Shown here: piece after piece, positions 15,369 to 20,629 of the stretch
Layout: each line of letters begins with the position of its first letter
Numbering within the stretch: the stretch's first letter is position 1
Assembly (NCBI GenBank): GCA_964513655.1
Contig: CAZENQ010000052.1
Span: 1-20,629, forward strand
From: G020350405 sp964513655
GTDB taxonomy: Bacteria; Planctomycetota; Phycisphaerae; Sedimentisphaerales; Anaerobacaceae
DNA length: 20,629 nucleotides
Direction of reading: 5' to 3'
Made by a program: the position numbers and the translations under genes
The notes under the pieces: model-generated
What the model saw: the letters and a program-made list of their open reading frames with translations, nothing else
Told to the model about the DNA's origin: nothing
The model's database searches: none

Positions 15369-16280
15369 TCACGAAATTATCTTATCTTCAATCAGCTCGT
15401 GTATCATTTCCGAGATTCCATTCTCGTTGGCTTCAACGTCTTTACTTTCCTTGGCAGCGAGGACAACGCTTTGAATGCGATGGACCTTAGTTGGCGAACC
15501 GCTCCGCCCACACCAGTTCAAATCCGCGCCAAGATAATCCAGGTCCCATTGTTTAATTAGTAAACCCTTGTTATTTGAATCGCTGCATTTTTTCTCAACC
15601 AGTTTTTTTGTTTTCGCTTCATTGTCTTCTGTCTTCTGACTTCTGACTTCTTTTTCGATTTCAATCGGCGTACGCGCGTTTTTATATTTCATCGTTTTTT
15701 TCGCAGCGGCCACCCTCGGCTCATTCGCGTCACCGGTAACAGTCAGCAGCACCGGCCGGGCGGTCTTAACCTGCTGCCAGCCCGCCCCGATATTTCGCCT
15801 CGCCGTTATAGTCTTGCCGTCAAGTTCTATCAGCTCCTCAACGTAGGTTATCTGCGGAACGCCCAATTTCTCTGCTAATTGCGGGCCGACCTGTGCAGTG
15901 TCCCCGTCGATTGCCTGCCTGCCGCACAGAACGATGTCGTAATCAATCTTTTTCACCGCGCAGCTTAAAATGTAGCTTGTTGCTAACGTATCGCTCGCCG
16001 CACACCGCTGGTCGGTTATCAGGATTGCCTCGTCCGCCCCTCTAAAAAGCGAATCGCGAAGAATAGCGCTCGCCGCCGGCAGCCCCATCGTGATAACCGT
16101 AATATGACCGCCGTATTTTTCCTTAATCTGCAGGGCCAATTCGAGTGCGTTGAGGTCTTCCGGATTGAAAATCGCCGGCAGGGCCGAACGGTTCACAGTT
16201 CCGTCCTTGTTCATCGCTTGCCCTGTAATCCTTTTGGTATCAGGTACTTGCTTAATCAGAACAACACAGTTATACGCCAC
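15369..16280 (-). CDS. etfB: Electron transfer flavoprotein, beta subunit, with repeat-derived insert
   Basis: 303 residues, longer than the roughly 255 of the human type. The GTG start at 16280 has GAGGTG (16285-16290) just upstream. The motifs are VVLIKQVPDTKRIT, NPEDLNALELAL, VITMGLPAA, FRGADEAILITD, VLCGRQAIDGDTAQVGPQLA, GSPTKVHRIQSVVL and a closing ISEMIHELIEDKII. These match the bacterial ETF-beta form that carries an added C-terminal segment. Residues about 211-219 (RSQKTEDNE) come from a CAGAAG-type tract (15624-15650), a sequence type seen also between genes at 19557-19605. The insert lies in the linker between the nucleotide-binding domain and the C-terminal arm, so activity may be kept. 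It is the first gene of the minus-strand run and has a candidate promoter at 16337-16364. Confidence 0.96.
   Translation of the reverse strand: MAYNCVVLIKQVPDTKRITGQAMNKDGTVNRSALPAIFNPEDLNALELALQIKEKYGGHITVITMGLPAASAILRDSLFRGADEAILITDQRCAASDTLATSYILSCAVKKIDYDIVLCGRQAIDGDTAQVGPQLAEKLGVPQITYVEELIELDGKTITARRNIGAGWQQVKTARPVLLTVTGDANEPRVAAAKKTMKYKNARTPIEIEKEVRSQKTEDNEAKTKKLVEKKCSDSNNKGLLIKQWDLDYLGADLNWCGRSGSPTKVHRIQSVVLAAKESKDVEANENGISEMIHELIEDKIIS
15624..15650. repeat. CAGAAG-type short tandem tract within etfB
   Basis: On the minus strand the stretch reads GAAGTCAGAAGTCAGAAGAC and continues AGAAGAC; that is, GAAGTCA twice and then AGAAGAC twice. It stays in frame in etfB. Wording of the same kind appears in the noncoding region near 19557-19605. 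Confidence 0.6.
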
Positions 16281-16336
16281 TTAACACCTCTTTGTTAGCC
16301 ATTACTTCAGTCGATATTAACCTTCAAAAGCTCAAC

Positions 16337-16364
16337 AGTTTAGCCGGTTTCGACGCCAAGTCAA
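16337..16364 (-). promoter_or_regulatory. Candidate sigma-70-type promoter of the etfB run
   Basis: On the minus strand, TTGACT (16359-16364) is followed after 16 bases by TAAACT (16337-16342). Transcription would start near 16330, giving a leader of about 50 bases before GTG 16280. The spacing and the -35 box are good; the -10 is fair. Confidence 0.45.
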
Positions 16365-16365
16365 C

Positions 16366-16393
16366 CCAAAACTATGTTGTTTTGGTCCAAACG
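16366..16393. promoter_or_regulatory. CCAAAAC palindrome between divergent promoters, possible operator
   Basis: CCAAAAC (16366-16372) and GTTTTGG (16379-16385) form a perfect 7-bp inverted repeat with a 6-base spacer, followed at once by a third half-site CCAAACG (16387-16393). The group lies just behind the -35 box of the etfB promoter (16359-16364) and 17 bases before that of the beta-helix gene (16410-16415), a position suited to a shared regulator. Confidence 0.35.
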
Positions 16394-16409
16394 TCCCATA
16401 AGAATTTGT

Positions 16410-16438
16410 TTGAAAGCAGTATTTAACTCTGATATATT
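16410..16438 (+). promoter_or_regulatory. Candidate sigma-70-type promoter of the beta-helix gene
   Basis: TTGAAA (16410-16415), a 17-base spacer and TATATT (16433-16438). The transcript would begin near 16445, leaving a leader of about 100 bases before ATG 16547. Confidence 0.55.
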
Positions 16439-16453
16439 ATATTAAATTAAGAA

Positions 16454-16496
16454 GGCAGACTGTGGGATACTGTATGTCCTTGCAGGAAAGTCTGCC
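16454..16496 (+). other. Leader hairpin upstream of the beta-helix gene
   Basis: GGCAGACT (16454-16461) pairs perfectly with AGTCTGCC (16489-16496) at the start of the predicted leader, and the loop is 27 bases. A smaller GGCC..GGCC pairing lies further down, just before the AAGGAGG ribosome site at 16535-16541. I do not recognise a known riboswitch in it. Confidence 0.4.
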
Positions 16497-16546
16497 GTGG
16501 AGAAAGCTGTTACTTTTTGGCCAAATAGGCCGGAAAGGAGGGAGCA

Positions 16547-17584
16547 ATGATTGCTCAAACATATTTAAAATCCACACTGACAATCTCTGTATTCTTTTTA
16601 GTATTGGCCTTCTCAGGTAACACTCATGCAAAAATCGTCACAGTTGATGACGATGGCCCCGCGAACTTCACTAACATTCAAGCTGCAATTGATAGTTCCG
16701 TCGATGGCGATATTATCGAAGTCCGGCCAGGGGTCTATTTTGAAAACATCAACTTTATGGGCAAGAATATTACACTAAAGAGCACAGACCCAACAAATTC
16801 AGATATAGTTAATAGTACGACCATTGATGGTGTGGTTTATTTTCGTGGTACGGAAGATCCAAATTGTACGCTTTCAGGATTCAACATCGATGGCTATATT
16901 TGGGGCAAGCATACTCATGCCACAATCAGTCATTGTCTCCTTGGGGCAGTTTTCACACCCTGTGCCCCGGCAATTTCCGCCTGTGATGGGACAATCAGCA
17001 ACTGCATCATAGAACCAGTCTATTATGGATGCTTGGCGGAAATACCGGAAATATGGGAATGTCATGGTTTAATTGAGAACTGTACTATTATAGGCAGGAT
17101 AGAAGTTTGTGAAGGTGGAACATGCACACTTCGTAATTGCATCATGCCCATAATTCATGTTACTGTTTACCCTGGAGCAACGCTTAATGTCTCATATTGT
17201 GATGTAGAAGGTGGCTTGGCTGGCATTGATAGCGGAGGCACAGTGAACTGGGGACTCGGAAACATCGACGCGGACCCTTTGTTTGTTGAGTTGGCCCACA
17301 GAGATGCGAACGGTATCTGGATTGAGGCCGATTATCATCTGCTGCCTGATTCGCCCTGCATTGATGCCGGTGATCCTATGTCCCCTATCGGACCTGAACC
17401 TTTCCCCAACGGTGGTATTATCAATATGGGAGCATACGGCGGAACTACCGAAGCAAGCAAATCCTACTTTGGCAAGCCTCCCTGTGAGACTATCGTCGCG
17501 GGCGACATTAACGGCGACTGTGAGGTCAACTTTCTCGACTTTCGCCTTATGGCTCTGCATTGGTGTGAGGATAATAATCCATAG
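16547..17584 (+). CDS. Secreted right-handed beta-helix protein with C-terminal dockerin-type repeat
   Basis: 345 residues. ATG at 16547 has AAGGAGG (16535-16541) five bases upstream. The signal peptide has a hydrophobic core at 9-24 and likely cleavage after THA at 28. The mature part opens with IVTVDDDGPANFTNIQAAID and GDIIEVRPGVYFENINFMGK, the start of pectate-lyase-like (PbH1) parallel beta-helix proteins of planctomycetes. Short rungs with ISNC, IENC and LRNC steps follow. DADPLFVELAHRD.. DYHLLPDSPCIDAGDP and GGIINMGAYGGT close the helix, as in that family. The C-terminus GDINGDCEVNFLDFRLMALH (319-338) is a single dockerin/EF-hand-like repeat. The protein is likely exported and surface or matrix associated. 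No catalytic residues of polysaccharide lyases can be pointed to. A glycan-binding or degrading role is only inferred. Confidence 0.88.
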   Translation: MIAQTYLKSTLTISVFFLVLAFSGNTHAKIVTVDDDGPANFTNIQAAIDSSVDGDIIEVRPGVYFENINFMGKNITLKSTDPTNSDIVNSTTIDGVVYFRGTEDPNCTLSGFNIDGYIWGKHTHATISHCLLGAVFTPCAPAISACDGTISNCIIEPVYYGCLAEIPEIWECHGLIENCTIIGRIEVCEGGTCTLRNCIMPIIHVTVYPGATLNVSYCDVEGGLAGIDSGGTVNWGLGNIDADPLFVELAHRDANGIWIEADYHLLPDSPCIDAGDPMSPIGPEPFPNGGIINMGAYGGTTEASKSYFGKPPCETIVAGDINGDCEVNFLDFRLMALHWCEDNNP

Positions 17585-17595
17585 TCACAAATTGA

Positions 17596-17736
17596 CAAGC
17601 CACGTTCAGCCGCAAACAGGTTCAGGATATTCTGGATATCAGTGAGGTCGAGTTGACAATCACCGGCCAATTGGCCGATGGAATCTTCTTCGGGGCCAAA
17701 GATGTAACCAGAGTCATAGCGCACCGGAAAAAATAA
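17596..17736 (+). pseudogene. Decayed C-terminal fragment of a secreted protein
   Basis: A frame without a start codon, directly after an in-frame TGA (17593-17595), reads FSRKQVQDILDISEVELTIT then GQLADGIFFGAKDVTRVIAH and stops at 17734-17736. From memory it resembles the C-terminal strand motif of planctomycete secreted proteins that end LTVTGxLxDGTxFEGxDxIRVI. No upstream coding part remains, so it is probably a relic of a gene lost from behind the beta-helix gene. The antisense frame also looks a little dockerin-like, which leaves some doubt about strand. Confidence 0.45.
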
Positions 17737-17790
17737 ATGAGGCACAGATGGATTGGCTCCGGTCATTTCCTATTTATTATTTGCTATTTT

Positions 17791-17821
17791 CAATATTCAA
17801 TTGACAATGGTCAATATTCAA
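17791..17821. repeat. Short direct and inverted repeat downstream of the oxidoreductase
   Basis: CAATATTCAA occurs at 17791-17800 and again at 17812-17821. Between them ATTGAC and GTCAAT (17800-17805, 17810-17815) form a 6-bp inverted repeat with a 4-base loop. It lies just beyond the stop of the minus-strand oxidoreductase gene. It lacks a T run and is weak as a terminator. Confidence 0.35.
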
Positions 17822-17836
17822 CGAAATAAGCCTGCA

Positions 17837-19117
17837 TTATGCCCGGCCGGGGATGGGCACAGAGTTTTCCTTCGGTATTTCGACCGTGCCTTTATCGAAG
17901 TCCTCCGCTGTCGGCCTTAGCGTCAGGTTATAAAGGTCGGGGCGCGCGCCCGGGTCCACCATGATTTCTTTCCACGAGACCTCTTGGCCCGTGTAAGCGG
18001 AGATGCGACCCATGACAGCCGTGGCGGTAGACTCGGCTACGGCTTTCGCCTGGTTAAGAGACCGGCCCTTGTTGACATAATAGAGCGTGTCGATTTGTTC
18101 CTGAATGTGGCTGCTCGGCCCTCTGGGCAGGTCGGCAGGGATTGGCGACTTCTTTGGCCGGGGGTGGTCATTGCCGCTCGTTCGCCCCTTTTCGTAGACG
18201 AAGTCGTGACCCACCCAGTTCCAGCAGCCGTTGACCTGCCGGCACATCGAGTGGATATGCACGCCGTTACCGTAGTCGTAGTCCACGCTGAAGAAGTCAT
18301 ACATGTCCCCCGCGTTGCGACGTGCACGGCCACCGAATCCCACCGCGCTGACCGGCGGGCCGCCACAGAACCAGTTCGCCACGTCGATATTATGCACATG
18401 CTGTTCCACCAGATGGTCGCCCGATAGCGTTATCCAGTTCTGCCACGACCTCACCAGGTCTTCAGCCGTCTTTGGATTAATCGGTTTTTTCCAGAACATG
18501 TGCCCGGTACAGAACGAGATGCGCCCCGCGTAGAGTCTGCCGAGTGCCTTCTCGACAGCTACGGCCTGGTGCGTCTTGATATAGTTCCAGTCGTGGCGCA
18601 TCTCCGTACCGGCCGTGATTACCAAGCCCTTCCTTTCCGCCGCTTTCCCCGCGGCGATAACACGTCGGCAGCCGGGCGGGTCCACGGCAACGGGCTTCTC
18701 GATAAAGACGTGCTTGCCCGCCTTGACGGCCGCCTCGACATGCAGCGGCCGAAACAGCGGTGCCGTTGCCATCAGAACAATCTGCACGTCCGTCTCCAAA
18801 AGAGCCTGATAGCAAAGGGCGCCGCCGAAGCAGCGTTTATTCGGAACATTAAATTGTTTACCTGCCCGAAGTGCCCGCTCCCTGAAATAGTCGGCGGTGG
18901 CAGCGACGCGAACGTCGAAGCCAAGAATCTTTCCAGCTTCGAGGGCGCCGGCTGCTGCGCCGCGACCCCGGCCGCCGCAGCCGATAAGTCCAACTCTGAA
19001 GCTCTTGCCTTGTCCCTTGGCCGTTGTTCCAAGGATGGTGGGGACGCTTAAGGCCGCACCTGTGCTCAAGGCCGTTCGTACGAATTCACGTCGTGATAGT
19101 GCACTTGGCTTTTTCAT
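17837..19117 (-). CDS. Tat-exported Gfo/Idh/MocA family oxidoreductase
   Basis: 426 residues. ATG at 19117 has GGAGG (19127-19131) nine bases upstream. The N-terminus carries a Tat signal: SRREFV with Arg9-Arg10, then a hydrophobic stretch to about residue 30. The Rossmann NAD(P)-binding domain follows (FRVGLIGCGGRGRG, glycines at 46-51), then the family motif IEKPVAV (Glu140-Lys141-Pro142), and the C-terminal domain with SGDHLVEQHVHNIDVANWF holding the putative catalytic His. Such Tat-targeted members are abundant in planctomycetes and act on sugars or sugar derivatives outside the cytoplasm. The substrate is not known. By eye the gene is richer in G+C than its neighbours (long antisense open frames accompany it), which may reflect codon bias or transfer. 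It is probably monocistronic. Confidence 0.94.
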   Translation of the reverse strand: MKKPSALSRREFVRTALSTGAALSVPTILGTTAKGQGKSFRVGLIGCGGRGRGAAAGALEAGKILGFDVRVAATADYFRERALRAGKQFNVPNKRCFGGALCYQALLETDVQIVLMATAPLFRPLHVEAAVKAGKHVFIEKPVAVDPPGCRRVIAAGKAAERKGLVITAGTEMRHDWNYIKTHQAVAVEKALGRLYAGRISFCTGHMFWKKPINPKTAEDLVRSWQNWITLSGDHLVEQHVHNIDVANWFCGGPPVSAVGFGGRARRNAGDMYDFFSVDYDYGNGVHIHSMCRQVNGCWNWVGHDFVYEKGRTSGNDHPRPKKSPIPADLPRGPSSHIQEQIDTLYYVNKGRSLNQAKAVAESTATAVMGRISAYTGQEVSWKEIMVDPGARPDLYNLTLRPTAEDFDKGTVEIPKENSVPIPGRA

Positions 19118-19212
19118 AAGACTTATCCTCCAATGGCTTACAAAATTTATTTAAGACTTAACAATCAGCTGCCTGGTATTCTGTAACATCCAATTGATGG
19201 CACCGTAAGGTG

Positions 19213-19297
19213 TCCCCAAGTCAGTGGCAGCCTCAAGCGAGTCCCGCATCAATTAGGCGTGAGCCTAAGCTCAATTGGTGCGGGACGAGCTTGGGGA
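19213..19297. repeat. Long fold-back element, full copy of the second dispersed repeat family
   Basis: The nested inverted repeats are TCCCCAAG (19213-19220) with CTTGGGGA (19290-19297), GTCCCGCATCAATT (19241-19254) with AATTGGTGCGGGAC (19273-19286, one mismatch), and AGGC/GCCT around GTGA inside the loop. The ends match the short copy at 8268-8310, which lacks the inner stems. It resembles a MITE-like or REP-type mobile element without coding capacity. Confidence 0.7.
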
Positions 19298-19556
19298 TGC
19301 CTCGGAGCAACTTCCAGCTAACAACACGCATTTATCGTGTTACAGACACTGTAAAATATTCTTGCCCGACTTTTCCCGGATTAAATCCTTGGCTGCGCAA
19401 TCGTCCTTTGCAACACAATAAAAATAACAGAATCTTCTCCGTATTGCAACAGTCTCAAGTCCCTTTTCAAAGGTTCTGCTTATCATAGGCTTCCGGCAGT
19501 TACTTAAGGAAACCGAAACAACCGCTCAGAACACCTGTAAAGCCGTATGTTTCCTC

Positions 19557-19605
19557 TTCCGTCGTTTGTCTTCTGTCCTCCGTCCTCCGTTATCTGTCTT
19601 CTGCC
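19557..19605. repeat. CAGAAG/CGGAGG-type tract
   Basis: Imperfect tandem words GTCTTCTGTCC, TCCGTCCTCCG and TATCTGTCTTCTG on the plus strand. These are the complement of the CAGAAGACAGA / GGAGGACGGAGGAC type, the same class of sequence found in frame inside etfB (15624-15650). Noncoding here. Confidence 0.5.
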
Positions 19606-19746
19606 GTTCCCTGGTATCCTCATTCCTTGTATCCGGCAGCCTGATTGCCTGATTATCTGATACTCTTATACCCTGCTCTCCTGTTCTACTGATCCCCTGA
19701 TATCCGGCTCTTTTGGTACCCCTGTGCAGCGCGGCCATCAAGACCG

Positions 19747-20370
19747 TTAGTTCTTGGTCTTTGGTTTTCTTTTCTTAAGGCCCAATTTGTTTATTCTAAC
19801 TCTTGTGGCACAGATAGGTCGTCCGATTTGGTCGGCTATTTCCTGTGCCGTTCTAATCGGATATAGTTTCTTCAGCAGGTTCAGCTCTTTCTTCGACCAG
19901 ACAGGGTAAAGGCCTTCTTTTTTAAGCCTTAATGTGTGTGCTCTGCCTGTTACCGCCGGGACAGACCGCCCGATTTGGCTTGCTATTTCCCGCGCAGTGT
20001 TATCCGGGAACAGTTTTCTTAGCAGGATGTCCTCCTGCTTTGACCAGGGAGCCCGTACATCTTGTTTTCTAATGCCAATCTTATTCGCTTTATTGCAAAC
20101 TGCACCAATAGACCGTCCAATTTTCTCCGCTACGACATGCGACTTCTCAGTGAGATATAGTCTTTTGAGAATATCGAGATCTTTCTTTGACCAGGGAATA
20201 AATGACCCTTTTTGTAGCCCTAATCTCCTGGCTTTTTCTCTCAATGCACCTATCGTCCTTCCGATATGTTCTGCGATTTCCCGTGCTTTTTCTTTCTTAT
20301 AAAGCTTTTTGAGCAGCCTGATCTCCTCTTCAGACCACAGAATCCATGTTTTTTTCTTGTTCTTTATCAT
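19747..20370 (-). CDS. Protein of four tandem Myb/SANT-like helix-turn-helix repeats
   Basis: 207 residues, made almost wholly of four repeats of 48-49 residues. The repeats start at Trp12, Trp60, Trp109 and Trp158. Each follows the plan W-S-x-x-E/D-x-x-L-L-K-x-L-Y/F-x5-A-x-E-I-A-x-x-I-G-R-x-x-x-A-(10 residues)-L-G-L-x-K: a Trp-led first helix, an EIA..IGR turn, and a basic recognition-like helix. The linkers are short and Lys/Arg-rich (KKRKPKTK at the end). The pattern resembles Myb/SANT and GcrA-like HTH units, so a DNA-binding role is likely, possibly contacting an extended site with successive repeats. No other domain is visible. ATG at 20370 lacks a clear ribosome site. The target, and whether it regulates neighbours or repeats, is unknown. 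A phage or mobile-element origin is possible. Confidence 0.82.
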   Translation of the reverse strand: MIKNKKKTWILWSEEEIRLLKKLYKKEKAREIAEHIGRTIGALREKARRLGLQKGSFIPWSKKDLDILKRLYLTEKSHVVAEKIGRSIGAVCNKANKIGIRKQDVRAPWSKQEDILLRKLFPDNTAREIASQIGRSVPAVTGRAHTLRLKKEGLYPVWSKKELNLLKKLYPIRTAQEIADQIGRPICATRVRINKLGLKKRKPKTKN

Positions 20371-20629
20371 TATAGCCGTTCTTTCAACAAAATATCTATA
20401 ATAGCCGACCTATTTAACTTACACTTTTTGCATAACTTATAAGTTTATCTGATAGTTTGTAAATAGGCAAATTTTTTTATCTATTTTCCCTTGACTTTCT
20501 CCGAATAGAGCAATAAAATTATTATGCTTTCACTGGTGGAGAAAAGTTATGCACGGAGAATGAGTTGCGCTCTTTAAAGCAATAAGTCCATATTTCTTTA
20601 GTCTTGATAAAGGGCGCCGCTCGCTACTC
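20371..20629. other. AT-rich intergenic region at the window end
   Basis: Upstream of the tandem-repeat gene (minus strand) and of whatever gene lies to the right. Apart from the plus-strand promoter at 20491-20519 I see no coding frame of note and no recognisable RNA. The minus-strand promoter of the repeat-protein gene should be here, but I cannot pick it out. Confidence 0.4.
20491..20519 (+). promoter_or_regulatory. Candidate sigma-70-type promoter facing out of the window
   Basis: TTGACT (20491-20496), a 17-base spacer and TAAAAT (20514-20519). It would read rightwards into sequence beyond 20629. No open frame of useful length begins in the last 110 bases, so the gene or RNA it serves is not in view. 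Confidence 0.5.

Larger units (their letters stand above)
19118..19746. other. 629-bp repeat-rich intergenic region
   Basis: This lies between the Gfo/Idh/MocA gene and the tandem-repeat DNA-binding gene, both on the minus strand. It holds the fold-back repeat at 19213-19297, a CAGAAG/CGGAGG tract at 19557-19605, and then a pyrimidine-rich stretch with repeated CCTGAT / TATCC / GATATC words (about 19615-19715). Frames on both strands are low in complexity and have no ribosome sites. I see no gene or RNA of known type. Confidence 0.55.

Noticed and set aside
16440..16546. Cyclic-di-GMP or other known riboswitch in the beta-helix leader
   Set aside because: Only a simple 8-bp stem and a small GGCC pairing are present. 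None of the conserved core sequences I know are seen.
17464..17766. Minus-strand frame of 100 codons with a dockerin-like stretch (LAGDCQLDLTDIQNIL)
   Set aside because: It is antisense to the end of the beta-helix gene for half its length. The plus-strand reading of the other half matches a planctomycete C-terminal motif better, and it has no ribosome site.
18500..19051. Plus-strand frame of 183 codons opposite the oxidoreductase gene
   Set aside because: Antisense frame in G+C-rich coding sequence; no domain, and the sense frame has clear motifs.
19557..19715. CRISPR-like array from the repeated CTTCTG/CTCCG/TATCC words
   Set aside because: Word lengths and spacings are irregular, there are no unique spacers and no cas genes. 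It is low-complexity tandem sequence.
19934..20302. Plus-strand frame of 122 codons inside the tandem-repeat gene
   Set aside because: It is the antisense shadow of the four repeats. Its own apparent repetition is explained by them.

Overview
The window most resembles a chromosome segment from a Planctomycetota bacterium, probably of the Phycisphaerae type. The evidence is two secreted proteins ending in single dockerin-type (EF-hand-like) repeats, a Tat-exported Gfo/Idh/MocA oxidoreductase of the kind abundant in planctomycetes, genes for KDO (outer-membrane sugar) synthesis, and many dispersed palindromic repeats between genes. No database search was possible, so the lineage is inferred from gene style only.

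Layout. (1) 1-941, plus strand: the C-terminal part of PTS enzyme I, cut by the window edge. (2) 1031-4020, minus strand: a secreted Cys-rich DUF6345-like dockerin protein and a DUF456 membrane protein. (3) 4264-11147, plus strand: DUF2344 (TIGR03936-type) protein, ribonuclease G, a lone MNT-type nucleotidyltransferase, KdsD, KdsC and a long single-pass membrane protein resembling LptC/LptA. The last three form a KDO/LPS supply and transport group. (4) 16280-11169, minus strand: a compact run etfB - etfA - small membrane-anchored unknown - acyl-CoA dehydrogenase - HAD phosphatase. (5) 16547-17584, plus strand: a secreted beta-helix/dockerin protein, followed by a decayed fragment of another secreted protein. 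(6) 17837-20370, minus strand: a Gfo/Idh/MocA oxidoreductase and a protein built from four tandem Myb/SANT-like DNA-binding repeats.

How the genes work together. EtfB and EtfA would accept electrons from the acyl-CoA dehydrogenase encoded in the same run, so this block is a fatty-acyl or related CoA-ester oxidation module. A divergent promoter region separates it from the beta-helix gene. KdsD makes arabinose-5-phosphate for KDO-8-phosphate synthesis, KdsC removes the phosphate, and the LptC/LptA-like protein would help carry lipopolysaccharide across the envelope. RNase G and the DUF2344 protein are a commonly paired RNA-processing neighbourhood.

The most unusual points are the four-repeat Myb/SANT-like protein, and repeats of intergenic type that lie in frame inside two genes of the same ETF/acyl-CoA dehydrogenase run. 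Several gene starts needed correction: 3055 (not 3070), 14147 (not 14162) and 8377 (not 8260). I saw no tRNA, rRNA, CRISPR array, transposase or prophage gene.
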